A stretch of 64,000 nucleotides of DNA from Bacillus sp. REN10. Its GTDB lineage: Bacteria > Bacillota > Bacilli > Bacillales > Domibacillaceae. Location: NCBI RefSeq assembly GCF_016820555.1, contig NZ_JADHDW010000007.1, forward strand, positions 62,001-126,000, given 5' to 3'. Below the pieces are notes generated by a model, which made no database searches, was not told the origin of the DNA, and worked only from the letters and a program-made list of their open reading frames with translations. The first letter of the stretch is position 1, and the number at the start of each line of letters is the position of its first letter. Shown piece by piece: positions 17,758 to 26,342 of this stretch. Both the position numbers and the translations under genes were made by a program.

Positions 17758-19280
17758 AACAATCCCTCCGCTACAGGAAGAGGAGAAACGGGAATTCTCT
17801 GTTTCCCCTCTTGTTCTAAAATGCCATTGACCGTGATACGGGCAGATTCTAAAATAGTTGGAAGACCGCTACCAGGATGGGTGCCACCCCCTACGAGCCA
17901 GCAATGATGCAATTCTTCAAATTGATTATGCGGCCGAAACATCATCATTTGCGAGAGCTGATGCCCTAAATTAAATGTCGCTCCTTTATACACACAAATC
18001 TCCTCTTCCCAAACGTGAGGAGTAATGATTTTTTCGACCTCGATATGGGCTTCAATATCCTTGAACTCTGTTTTTTCCTCGAGAATCTTTAAGACGAGCT
18101 TGCGAAATGCCTTTGTTTCTTTCTCCCAATCAATGGCGCCAAAATTATTAGGCACCGGAGCTAAAATATAAAGTGCCGACTTCCCTTTTGGTGCAAGCGT
18201 TGGGTCGGTCACGCTCGCGTTTTGAATATAAATAGACGGGTCTTCCGATAAAATTTTTGATTGAGTGATTTCTTCCACATTCTTTTTGTAATCTTTGGCG
18301 AACACGATCGTATGATGAGGCAAGTCGAAGGTTTTACTTACTCCGACATATAGCATAAATGTCGAACAGGAATACTTTTTCTTCGCTAATTTCTGAGGCG
18401 TGTATTTCTTTAAAACTCCCGGTTCAACTAAGTTTGTCATCGCATGAGCAAAGTCTCCATTAATGATCACTTCATCCGCTTCAATCTGTTCCCCATTTTC
18501 CAAAATGACGCCTTTCACCGTTTTCCCATCAAGCCACAGTCTTTTCACTCCGCTATTGGTGAAAATTTGTCCGCCATGCTCCGTAACGACTTTCGCCATC
18601 GCTTTCGACAGCTCATTGACTCCACCGATCGGATGAAAAATCCCGTATGCATGCTCCATATAAGATAAAATCGAAAACGCACCCGGACACTTCCACGGAG
18701 ACATCCCTAAATACTTAGACTGGAAAGTGAAGGCTAACTTCAGTTCTTCCTCGTTAAAATAACGGGATAATACATCATAAAGCGAATTTGTCACCTCTAG
18801 CTCTGGCAAAGCACTTAACACTTTCGGCTGAAAAAGATGAACAAAGCGATCCATTTTTGACTGTAAAATCGGCGTTAACGCCTCCATCTTTTTGCTTGTT
18901 TCCTTTAAAAACCTTTCATACCCTTCGCCATTCCCAGGATATAGCATATCAATCTGCTGTTTCATTCGCTCTTTGTTGCGCGTCATCAAAAGCTTTTTAT
19001 TTTCAAAGATCAATTCATACATCGGATCTAATTCCACAAGCTGTAAGTAATCCCGAACATTTCTTTTAGCTGCTGTAAACAATTCCTCCACAATATGAAG
19101 CATACTTAAAAACGTCGGCCCCATATCAAATTGATAATCACCTAAACGAATAGCAGAATTTCTTCCGCCGATATAAGATTGCTTTTCAAACACTTTTACT
19201 TCGTAGCCTTTACTTGCCAGAAGCATCCCAGTCGCTAACCCTCCAGGCCCTGCTCCTATCACAATCATCCTCTTCGACAT
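17754..19280 (-). CDS. Third phytoene-desaturase-like enzyme (CrtNc/CrtD-like)
   Basis: 508 aa flavoprotein: IVIGAGPGGLATGM at the N-terminus, DMGPTFLSMLHIVEE, YLGMSPWKCPGAFSIL near residue 195 and VGGGTHPGSGLPTIL at the C-terminus. It is a clear paralogue of the other two desaturases, but more distant from CrtN and CrtP. Bacillus C30 pathways with a CruF-like hydratase use an extra desaturase of this kind for the 3,4-double bond; that is the likely role here, by inference. ATG 19280 with AGGAGG 9 bases away. A TATAAT -10 (reverse of 19312-19317) precedes it; no clear -35 or SigB site was found. Confidence 0.85.
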   Translation of the reverse strand: MSKRMIVIGAGPGGLATGMLLASKGYEVKVFEKQSYIGGRNSAIRLGDYQFDMGPTFLSMLHIVEELFTAAKRNVRDYLQLVELDPMYELIFENKKLLMTRNKERMKQQIDMLYPGNGEGYERFLKETSKKMEALTPILQSKMDRFVHLFQPKVLSALPELEVTNSLYDVLSRYFNEEELKLAFTFQSKYLGMSPWKCPGAFSILSYMEHAYGIFHPIGGVNELSKAMAKVVTEHGGQIFTNSGVKRLWLDGKTVKGVILENGEQIEADEVIINGDFAHAMTNLVEPGVLKKYTPQKLAKKKYSCSTFMLYVGVSKTFDLPHHTIVFAKDYKKNVEEITQSKILSEDPSIYIQNASVTDPTLAPKGKSALYILAPVPNNFGAIDWEKETKAFRKLVLKILEEKTEFKDIEAHIEVEKIITPHVWEEEICVYKGATFNLGHQLSQMMMFRPHNQFEELHHCWLVGGGTHPGSGLPTILESARITVNGILEQEGKQRIPVSPLPVAEGLL

Positions 19281-19380
19281 AAGAGAATCCTCCTATTTAT
19301 ATTGAACAAATATTATACAAAAAGCATACACTCTCTTCTATTTCCTCACAACTTTCAATATGCTAAAAAGAAAATGCCAC

Positions 19381-19410
19381 TCGACAAAATTCGGGGAGTG
19401 ACAGGCACCT
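19381..19410 (+). repeat. Short dispersed repeat, copy 5
   Basis: The cleanest copy: TCGACAAAATTCGGGG then AGTGACAGGCACCT. It ends about 40 bp before the thioesterase start. GTGACA inside it lies 15 bases from TATAAT at 19419 and 17 bases from an overlapping TAATAT, so the repeat may provide a -35-like box. Confidence 0.85.
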
Positions 19411-19448
19411 GCCTATGTTATAATATTCTGACAAAAGGAGGGAGAAAT

Positions 19449-19934
19449 GTGATTGAACAAGTGGTTAAGTCGATTCAAGATGAATATCCAGATGATTTTG
19501 CTTGGTGTTATGGTTGTGGCCGTTTGAATGAAGAAGGCCATCATTTTCGCACAGGATGGGATGGGGAAAAGACGAAAACCGTCTATATGCCTCGGCCGGA
19601 GCATACGGCCATTCCAGGTTTTGTATATGGTGGGTTAGTCGCGTCCTTAATTGATTGTCATGGAACAGGGTCCGCCGCTTTAGCTTTGCATCGAAAAAAT
19701 GGACATGAAGTTGGAGATGGCACACCTCCTCCACGCTTTGTAACTGCTTCACTTAATGTGAATTTCTTAAAACCAACTCCGCAAGACGTACCGTTAGTCG
19801 CGATCGGGTCGGTCACAGAAATTCATCCGAAGAAATGGAAAGTAGAAACAGAAGTATTTGCGGATGACACTCTGTGTGCGCGCGGAGAAGTGATTGCCGT
19901 TGTAATGCCGAGCACCTTCGCTAAAAAAGACTGA
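19449..19934 (+). CDS. PaaI-like hotdog-fold thioesterase
   Basis: 161 aa. The hotdog signature is VYGGLVASLIDCHGTGSAAL near residue 62, followed by a typical strand NVNFLKPTPQ. CYGCGRLNEEG near residue 20 is seen in a PaaI/4HBT subgroup that hydrolyses acyl-CoA esters. Start GTG 19449 eight bases after AAGGAGG; the open frame extends upstream through the repeat but has no start signal there. It stands alone, divergent from the carotenoid operon; a link to acyl supply for the carotenoid ester is possible but unproven. Confidence 0.85.
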   Translation: MIEQVVKSIQDEYPDDFAWCYGCGRLNEEGHHFRTGWDGEKTKTVYMPRPEHTAIPGFVYGGLVASLIDCHGTGSAALALHRKNGHEVGDGTPPPRFVTASLNVNFLKPTPQDVPLVAIGSVTEIHPKKWKVETEVFADDTLCARGEVIAVVMPSTFAKKD

Positions 19935-19950
19935 GTGTTCGCTCATTAAT

Positions 19951-19998
19951 AAAAAAAGACGAAAATGACCTTTCACGGGTAAATTTCGTCTTTTTTTA
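19951..19998. terminator. Bidirectional terminator
   Basis: AAAAAAAGACGAAA and TTTCGTCTTTTTTT flank a partly paired loop, giving A- and T-runs on both sides. It can serve the thioesterase gene (plus) and the EAL gene (minus). Confidence 0.85.
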
Positions 19999-20007
19999 TC
20001 TGCATAA

Positions 20008-21666
20008 TTAGACAAAAATCGGGGAGTGACAAGCATCTTCAAGCGGTACCGGCTTGCCAAAGTAATAGCCTTGAAAGTATTCACAGCCAATCTCTTTTAA
20101 ATAGTTTGCTTGTTCAGCTGTTTCTACCCCTTCTGCAATGACATGAAAACCCAGTTCGTGAGCGACTTCAACAGTAGCATTGACAATTGCACGGCCTTTT
20201 GAAGAATATGTAATGTCTTGAATGAAACTACGATCAATTTTTACGGAGGTAATAGGTAAGTTTTTCAAGTATTGAAGACTTGAATATCCTGTTCCATAAT
20301 CATCGATCTCTACTTCCATTCCAATGCTTCTAAATTGATTAATGAGCGAAATAACGCTAACCGGGTCTTTAATTGCGACACTTTCTGTAATCTCAAGTTT
20401 AATAAAAGCAGGATCCACTTCATATTTTCCGCATAACTTTATAATATTTTCAAATAAATGGTCATCAAAAAATTGCTTGATGGATAAATTAAAACCCACT
20501 TTCACCTCTTTTTTTAAGGAACGTTGCAATTTCGGAAAGTCCTTTAGCACCATTTCAAATAATAAATACCCTAATGGAATAATTAATCCCGTTTCTTCTG
20601 CTATTGGAATGAATTCATCTGGAGGTACAAATCCTAATTTCGGAGAATGCCAACGTACAAGCGCTTCAAAGCTTTCTAGTTCACTCTTTTTGTTATATTG
20701 CGGCTGATAATGGACTTGAAAACAATTATTTTGAATCGAGTGATGCAAACAATTTTTGATGTCAAATTTACGATTAATATTGACAGTCATGCTGCTATCA
20801 AATTGAACAAATTGATTTTTCCCTTTTAATTTAGCTAATTTCACCGCGTGAAAAGCTGTTTGCATTAAATCTTCAAACGTAGCTCCGTAGGTCGGATAAT
20901 GAGTCACACCTATACTGAGCGTCATATAATACAAGGATTGATTATAAGTAATAGGCGCCTGAAAAACTTGATAAATCCGTTCAATAAGCTTTTCCACATC
21001 ACCAAGAGCAGGATCGCACAAAATGGCAAACTCATCTCCATGAATTCTAGTCATTTTCTCAGTGTCATTTAACATAATTTCTCGCAGCCGCTCACCGACA
21101 ATATGAAGAATGTCATTCGACTGGTGGATACCTAAACTCTCATTAATTCGTTTAAAATCGTCAATATTAATATATAAAAGATGAAATTCTTCCCCCAAAT
21201 GCATGTGCTTCTTTACGATTTGCTCAAAATATTTTCCATTAGGCAATCCCGTCACAGCATCTTCTAGCGTCTTTTTCACTAATACTTCTTCTAGGCGCTT
21301 TTTCTCAGTAATATCATTTCGAATCGCTATAAACTGATACAAATCCCCCTCTTTGCCTCTAAAAGGAACAATCGTTGTATCTACCCAATAATACGACCCG
21401 TCTTTTGCACGATTTCGTACCTCTCCATTCCATATTTCCCCCTTACAAATGGTTTTCCACATATCTTCAAAAAACAAATGATCATGGTAATTAGAGTTCA
21501 CTACTCGATGCGTTTTACCTAACAATTCATGCGATTCATATTTTGAAATCTCACAAAATTTTTTATTAACAAACGTAATAATACCGTTTTTATCAGTAAT
21601 GGCTATAATTGATGTCTGATCCAATGCATGTAAAATATCAAATAACTCTTTATAATTTTTTTGCAA
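20008..21666 (-). CDS. PAS-GGDEF-EAL protein, probable c-di-GMP phosphodiesterase
   Basis: 552 aa, no membrane segment. PAS domain about residues 10-125 (ITDKNGIITFVNKKFCEISK). The GGDEF domain (about 130-290) has RIHGDEF in place of GGDEF, so cyclase activity is doubtful. The EAL domain (about 305-545) keeps FEALVRW, EITES, DDYGTGYSS, IDRSF and AEGVET, so it should hydrolyse c-di-GMP; the degenerate GGDEF may bind GTP as a regulator. The C-terminus ACHSPIFV comes from a dispersed repeat that supplies the stop. It may oppose the diguanylate cyclase at 41-42 kb and affect the c-di-GMP riboswitch at 37 kb. Confidence 0.9.
   Translation of the reverse strand: MQKNYKELFDILHALDQTSIIAITDKNGIITFVNKKFCEISKYESHELLGKTHRVVNSNYHDHLFFEDMWKTICKGEIWNGEVRNRAKDGSYYWVDTTIVPFRGKEGDLYQFIAIRNDITEKKRLEEVLVKKTLEDAVTGLPNGKYFEQIVKKHMHLGEEFHLLYINIDDFKRINESLGIHQSNDILHIVGERLREIMLNDTEKMTRIHGDEFAILCDPALGDVEKLIERIYQVFQAPITYNQSLYYMTLSIGVTHYPTYGATFEDLMQTAFHAVKLAKLKGKNQFVQFDSSMTVNINRKFDIKNCLHHSIQNNCFQVHYQPQYNKKSELESFEALVRWHSPKLGFVPPDEFIPIAEETGLIIPLGYLLFEMVLKDFPKLQRSLKKEVKVGFNLSIKQFFDDHLFENIIKLCGKYEVDPAFIKLEITESVAIKDPVSVISLINQFRSIGMEVEIDDYGTGYSSLQYLKNLPITSVKIDRSFIQDITYSSKGRAIVNATVEVAHELGFHVIAEGVETAEQANYLKEIGCEYFQGYYFGKPVPLEDACHSPIFV
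20010..20038 (+). repeat. Short dispersed repeat, copy 6 (inside the EAL gene end)
   Basis: Diverged copy AGACAAAAATCGGGG then AGTGACAAGCATCT. On the minus strand it encodes the last residues ACHSPIFV and the stop codon of the GGDEF-EAL protein. Confidence 0.8.
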
Positions 21667-21798
21667 TGGTATGTCTCCCCAATCATAGGAGTAATTTTAT
21701 TTCTTAAACACATATCTATTATACCATGAAAAAATCCCTAAAAAATCAACAATCCTATAAAATACATCAGTAAAAAATAATTGATTTCATTAACAATT

Positions 21799-21837
21799 CG
21801 ACATTTTTCGATCTAATTAAGGTGGTGACAGGCACTT
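21799..21837 (+). repeat. Short dispersed repeat, copy 7 (upstream of kdp)
   Basis: TCGACATTTTTCGATC, a variable middle, and GGTGGTGACAGGCACTT. Just beyond it TGTCGAA mirrors the opening TTCGACA, so this copy forms an inverted-repeat unit. It ends 20 bp before the kdp promoter. Confidence 0.7.
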
Positions 21838-21857
21838 TTTGTGTCGAATTTTTCTTC

Positions 21858-21886
21858 TTTACAAATTGCCGAATTAGGAATAGAAT
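21858..21886 (+). promoter_or_regulatory. SigA-type promoter of the kdp leader
   Basis: TTTACA (21858), 17-base spacer, TAGAAT (21881): each box one base from consensus. Transcription would begin about 30-35 bp before the first c-di-AMP aptamer. Confidence 0.75.
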
Positions 21887-21920
21887 GACATCATCTTAAT
21901 TTTCCATTAAGAAATTTTTC

Positions 21921-22056
21921 CAATTTGCTGAATTCTGCATGAAAATCATCAGAAACGGGGGAACCAATGAACACTGGGGTGAATCTCAAACAATTGAGTA
22001 GGGCAACTCTCGCTGTCCGAATCCGTCAGCTAACCTCGTAAGCTTTGTGAGAGGGA
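21921..22056 (+). promoter_or_regulatory. c-di-AMP riboswitch (ydaO-yuaA type), first of two
   Basis: Conserved pieces in order: CGGGGGAACCAA, GGGGTGAATCTC, GAGTAGGGCAACTC, CCGAATCCGTCAGCTAACCT followed by CGTAAGC, and GAGAGGG. These define the ydaO aptamer, which binds c-di-AMP and switches off potassium-import genes. No terminator separates this copy from the second aptamer 55 bp downstream. Confidence 0.93.
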
Positions 22057-22111
22057 GATGGTGAATATTTGATGAGCAAACTAAACAAGTAAATAATGAA
22101 ACGTATGCATC

Positions 22112-22258
22112 TATTTTGCTTAGTTCCTATTTTTTTAGGAAGCGGGGGAACCAACCGTGGCTCATGAGTCACATGGGGTGAATCTCAAAACATTGAGTAG
22201 GGTACTCTCAAACCCGAATCCGTCAGCTAACCTCGTAAGCGCATTGAGAGAGGCAACA
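22112..22258 (+). promoter_or_regulatory. c-di-AMP riboswitch (ydaO-yuaA type), second of two
   Basis: Same motif order as the first copy: GCGGGGGAACCAA, GGGGTGAATCTC, GAGTAGGGTACTC, CCGTCAGCTAACCTCGTAAGC, then GAGAGAGG. GCTT at the 5' end can pair with AAGC after CTCGT. It is followed 45 bp later by a strong terminator and then kdp, so c-di-AMP binding should stop transcription. Confidence 0.95.
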
Positions 22259-22300
22259 CAAATTCTGTGTATTCACACGGCTTTTTTCCCATGCCGTAAT

Positions 22301-22346
22301 AAGAAGCCACAGGAAGAGTGACCTCTTCCTGTAGGCTTCTTTTTTG
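22301..22346 (+). terminator. Riboswitch-controlled terminator before kdp
   Basis: AAGAAGCC, one mismatch, then AGGAAGAG pairs with CTCTTCCT and GGCTTCTT around a four-base loop and runs into TTTTTT. It is placed as the shared expression platform of the tandem aptamers. Confidence 0.9.
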
Positions 22347-22389
22347 TTTCTTAAAGAAATTTTTAACAAAAAAGGAGTGTTTTGACTTG

Positions 22390-22488
22390 ATGGATCTATT
22401 GATGATCGTTGTGCTCGCTACTATATTCGGCTTGTTTTCTTTTTTTATTTCTTGGTGTCATCAAACGATCGGAGGAGATGAATCATGA
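22390..22488 (+). CDS. Small single-span membrane protein upstream of kdpF
   Basis: 32 aa: one hydrophobic helix (about residues 3-22) followed by CHQTIGGDES. The ATG at 22390 follows GGAGTG, and the stop overlaps the kdpF ATG (ATGA), so it is very likely translated. From memory, many kdp operons carry a similar short ORF with a helix and a Cys a few residues later just before kdpF; its function is unknown. It might be a second small Kdp subunit or a leader that couples translation into kdpF. Confidence 0.65.
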   Translation: MDLLMIVVLATIFGLFSFFISWCHQTIGGDES

Positions 22489-22562
22489 TGTTCGTTGCCT
22501 TTGTCACTATTTGTCTATTATTTTTTCTACTTTATGTGCTTATTCACCCAGAAAAGTTTTAA
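22485..22562 (+). CDS. kdpF: Potassium-transporting ATPase small subunit KdpF
   Basis: 25 aa: MMFVAFVTICLLFFLLYV then LIHPEKF. One membrane helix ending in HPEKF is the hallmark of KdpF, the lipid-like subunit that stabilises KdpABC. Ribosome site GGAGGAG lies in the preceding small ORF; the second of two adjacent ATG codons (22488) would serve equally. kdpA follows after 22 bp. Confidence 0.93.
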   Translation: MMFVAFVTICLLFFLLYVLIHPEKF

Positions 22563-22584
22563 AAAATGAAGGAGGATTCCATCC

Positions 22585-24264
22585 ATGGATTTATTGCAAA
22601 TTAGTGTTGTGTTGATTTTGCTTTTACTGCTTGTCAAACCACTGGGAACGTATATTTATCATGTGTTCTCCGGCCAACCCAACGCTTCAGATAAACTATT
22701 TCAGCCATTTGAAAATATCATTTTTTCAATCAGCGGGTTAAAAGATAGACAGAATATGTCGGTGAAAAAGTACACTCTCTCGCTGATCGTAACAAACGTC
22801 ATTTTCGTCGCTGTTGGATATACAATTTTGCGACTGCAAAAATACTTACCTTTTAATCCAAATACCATTAACAATATGGAACCGACGTTAGCGTTCAATA
22901 CAATTATTAGCTTTATGACAAACACGAACCTGCAGCATTATAGCGGTGAAACTGGATTATCCTATTTTTCACAAATGGCTGTCATTATGATGATGATGTT
23001 CACATCGGCCGTCACAGGTATTGTTGTTGCCATCGTATTCATTCGAGGAGTCACCTCAAAAGGACATATACTTGGGAACTTCTTTGAGGACTTTGTGAAA
23101 GGTCACACAAGGCTATTACTCCCAATGGCCACCATTGTCACACTTGTTCTAATCGGCTTGAAGGTGCCACAAACATTAGATCCGTCCATCGAACTAACAA
23201 CCCTTTCTGGTGAAAAACAAGAAATGGCTATTGGACCGGTTGCATCTCTCGTTTCCATTAAGCATTTAGGCACAAATGGCGGAGGATTTTTCGGCGTGAA
23301 CTCCTCTCACCCATTTGAAAATCCAAGCCCGTTGACCAACGTAATTGAAATGTTATCAATGTGGTGTATTCCAGCCGCCTTAACCTACACTTACGGACGA
23401 TTTGCCAAAAATCAAAAGCAAGGCTGGATCATTTTTTCATCGATGGGATTGATTTTTTTAGCCTTCCTTTCACTCATTTATTTTTCAGAAAGCCAAGGAA
23501 ATCCAGCTCTCGTCAATATCGGATTGGATGGTTCTCAAGGCAGTATGGAAGGAAAAGAAATGCGATTTGGTATCACTCAATCAGCTCTGTTTAGCACGGT
23601 GACAACCGCCGCCACAACAGGAACAGTGAATAATATGCATGATACGTTAACACCGCTTGGGAGCATTACCCCACTTTCGCTAATGATGCTGAATTCCATT
23701 TTTGGAGGCGATGGCGTCGGGTTAGTCAATATGCTTATGTATGCCATCATCGCCGTGTTCATTTGTGGATTAATGGTTGGGCGGACACCTGAATTTTTAG
23801 GGAGAAAAATTGAGCCTAAAGAAATGAAGCTAATTGCGATCGCATTATTAGCCCATCCGATTATCATTCTTGGGCCAACAGCCATTGCTTTTATGACTGA
23901 GTTAGGAAAAGAGGCCATTAGTAACCCTGGTTTCCATGGAGTTTCACAAGTACTCTATGAGTATACTTCTGCGGCTGCCAATAATGGATCAGGCTTTGAA
24001 GGGTTAGGCGATGCCACTCCATTTTGGAACATTTCGACAGGTCTTGTGATGCTGCTTGGACGATATGTATCAATCGCAGCCTTATTAGCAGTAGCTGGCT
24101 CACTTGCTAAAAAGCAACCCATCCCTGAAACAATCGGCACATTTAAAACGGATCAACCATTATTTGTAGGACTTCTGATCGGAACTGTATTAATCGTAGG
24201 TGCTTTAACCTTTTTACCGGTACTAGCCCTTGGACCAATCGCAGAATATTTAACGATTCGCTAA
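22585..24264 (+). CDS. kdpA: Potassium-transporting ATPase channel subunit KdpA
   Basis: 559 aa, normal length. About ten hydrophobic segments; selectivity-filter-like TNGGGFFGVNSSHPFENP near residue 230 and a later NNGSGFEG near residue 470. KdpA is the SKT-family channel that carries K+ within the KdpFABC pump, induced at low potassium. ATG 22585 behind GGAGG. Expression is governed by the tandem c-di-AMP riboswitches upstream. Confidence 0.98.
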   Translation: MDLLQISVVLILLLLLVKPLGTYIYHVFSGQPNASDKLFQPFENIIFSISGLKDRQNMSVKKYTLSLIVTNVIFVAVGYTILRLQKYLPFNPNTINNMEPTLAFNTIISFMTNTNLQHYSGETGLSYFSQMAVIMMMMFTSAVTGIVVAIVFIRGVTSKGHILGNFFEDFVKGHTRLLLPMATIVTLVLIGLKVPQTLDPSIELTTLSGEKQEMAIGPVASLVSIKHLGTNGGGFFGVNSSHPFENPSPLTNVIEMLSMWCIPAALTYTYGRFAKNQKQGWIIFSSMGLIFLAFLSLIYFSESQGNPALVNIGLDGSQGSMEGKEMRFGITQSALFSTVTTAATTGTVNNMHDTLTPLGSITPLSLMMLNSIFGGDGVGLVNMLMYAIIAVFICGLMVGRTPEFLGRKIEPKEMKLIAIALLAHPIIILGPTAIAFMTELGKEAISNPGFHGVSQVLYEYTSAAANNGSGFEGLGDATPFWNISTGLVMLLGRYVSIAALLAVAGSLAKKQPIPETIGTFKTDQPLFVGLLIGTVLIVGALTFLPVLALGPIAEYLTIR

Positions 24265-24284
24265 TTGAATGAGGTGAAAAAATA

Positions 24285-26312
24285 ATGAAAGATGTCACAC
24301 CTAAGCTAAGCTCAACTGCTCTACAAAAAGCGGTGATCGAAAGCTTTGTCAAATTAAATCCACTTGTTATGATCAAAAACCCAATTCTATTTGTCGTAGA
24401 AATTGGCGCAATATTTGTATTCCTTATGATGATTGCTCCTTCCTTGTTTGAAGCGGAAGGACGATTTGGCTATAACTTTTCTGTGTTTCTCATCCTTTTA
24501 CTGACTCTCTTGTTCGGTAACTTTGCAGAGGCATTAGCAGAAGGGCGGGGAAAAGCACAAGCCAATAGCCTTAAGCAAACCAAAAAAGATACCGTCGCTC
24601 GTAAAGTACAAAAAAATGGAGACATCAAACCAGTCTCTTCTAATGATCTTCGCAAAGGCGATATCGTATTAGTAGAAGCGGGCGAATTAATTCCTGGAGA
24701 CGGTGAAATTATCGAAGGACTTGCCTCCATCGACGAATCAGCCATTACAGGAGAATCAGCTCCTGTCATTAAAGAAGCGGGTGGCGATTTTAGTTCCGTC
24801 ACTGGTGGCACACGAGTGGTGAGCGACTGGATCATGGTACGAATCACCGCGGATCCTGGCGAGTCATTTCTTGATAAAATGATTTCCCTCGTTGAAGGAG
24901 CAACCCGTCAAAAAACACCGAATGAAATTGCGTTGAACATTTTACTCGTGACATTAACGATCATCTTTTTAATTGTCGTTGTAACACTCGTTCCAATTGC
25001 AAATTACGTGGGTATCGAGTTAGAACTTTCTACATTGATCGCCTTGCTCGTTTGTCTAATCCCAACGACGATTGGCGCCCTCTTATCGGCGATCGGGGTT
25101 GCAGGGATGGACCGCGTAACACGATTCAATGTAATTGCGATGTCTGGAAAAGCCGTCGAAGCTGCAGGAGACATTAACACGATCGTTCTGGATAAAACAG
25201 GAACGATTACATTTGGAAACCGGTTAGCTGCCGACTTCCTCGCAGTTAAAGGCGTTGAACAACAAACGTTGATCAATACGTCTGTCATCACTTCTTTATT
25301 CGATGAAACACCAGAAGGCCGATCCGTATTAGAACTAGCGAAAGAAAAAGGAGCTTCATGGGAAAAATCAGTCTATGAGAAAGCGGAAATCATTCCTTTT
25401 ACCGCAGAGGAACGAATGAGTGGTATCAATTTTAAAGGCATTGAATATAGAAAAGGCTCGGTAGATGCGATCATCCGCTGGGTGAAAGAAAAAGGCGGCA
25501 TGATTCCAAATGATTTAAAAATGAGCGCCGATGATATTTCGAAACAAGGTGGTACACCGTTAGCCGTCGCTAAAAATGAGCAAATTCTTGGAATCATTTA
25601 TTTAAAAGACACCGTCAAACCGGGAATGAAAGAACGCTTTGATGAATTGAGAAAAATGGGCATTAAAACGATTATGTGTACAGGAGATAATCCATTAACC
25701 GCCGCCACCATCGCCAAAGAAGCAGGTGTGGACGACTTTGTCGCTGAATCAAAACCGGAAGATAAAATTAGAGTCATCCGCGAAGAACAAGCTAAAGGAA
25801 AATTAGTCGCCATGACAGGAGATGGTACCAACGATGCTCCTGCCCTTGCTCAAGCCGATGTCGGGCTTGCAATGAACAGCGGCACCATTGCGGCAAAAGA
25901 AGCGGCCAACATGGTCGACTTAGACTCCGATCCAACAAAAATCATTGAGGTCGTCTCGATCGGAAAGCAATTATTAATGACGAGAGGATCATTAACGACA
26001 TTCAGTATTGCGAATGATGTAGCGAAATATTTTGCCATCATCCCCGCCATGTTTATGTTAGCAATTCCCGAAATGGAAGCACTAAATGTGATGGGATTGA
26101 ATTCACCAACGAGTGCCATTTTATCTGCGCTTATATTCAATGCCTTGATCATTCCATTATTAATTCCATTAGCGATTAAAGGGGTCAAATATGTACCGAT
26201 GTCTGCCAATCAATTAATCTCAAGAAATATTATTATCTATGGCCTCGGTGGAGTGCTTATGCCATTTATCGGGATTAAGCTGATTGATATGATTATCGGA
26301 TTGTTCATGTAA
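24285..26312 (+). CDS. kdpB: Potassium-transporting P-type ATPase catalytic subunit KdpB
   Basis: 675 aa. Phosphorylation motif [12 protein letters not shown] near residue 304, TGES in the actuator domain (AITGESAPV near 155), and hinge motif [11 protein letters not shown] near 510 are intact. It hydrolyses ATP to drive K+ through KdpA. 20-bp gap from kdpA with GAGGTG as ribosome site. Confidence 0.98.
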   Translation: MKDVTPKLSSTALQKAVIESFVKLNPLVMIKNPILFVVEIGAIFVFLMMIAPSLFEAEGRFGYNFSVFLILLLTLLFGNFAEALAEGRGKAQANSLKQTKKDTVARKVQKNGDIKPVSSNDLRKGDIVLVEAGELIPGDGEIIEGLASIDESAITGESAPVIKEAGGDFSSVTGGTRVVSDWIMVRITADPGESFLDKMISLVEGATRQKTPNEIALNILLVTLTIIFLIVVVTLVPIANYVGIELELSTLIALLVCLIPTTIGALLSAIGVAGMDRVTRFNVIAMSGKAVEAAGDINTIVLDKTGTITFGNRLAADFLAVKGVEQQTLINTSVITSLFDETPEGRSVLELAKEKGASWEKSVYEKAEIIPFTAEERMSGINFKGIEYRKGSVDAIIRWVKEKGGMIPNDLKMSADDISKQGGTPLAVAKNEQILGIIYLKDTVKPGMKERFDELRKMGIKTIMCTGDNPLTAATIAKEAGVDDFVAESKPEDKIRVIREEQAKGKLVAMTGDGTNDAPALAQADVGLAMNSGTIAAKEAANMVDLDSDPTKIIEVVSIGKQLLMTRGSLTTFSIANDVAKYFAIIPAMFMLAIPEMEALNVMGLNSPTSAILSALIFNALIIPLLIPLAIKGVKYVPMSANQLISRNIIIYGLGGVLMPFIGIKLIDMIIGLFM

Positions 26313-26342
26313 GAAAATTTATGACAGTATGGAGGAGTAAAG

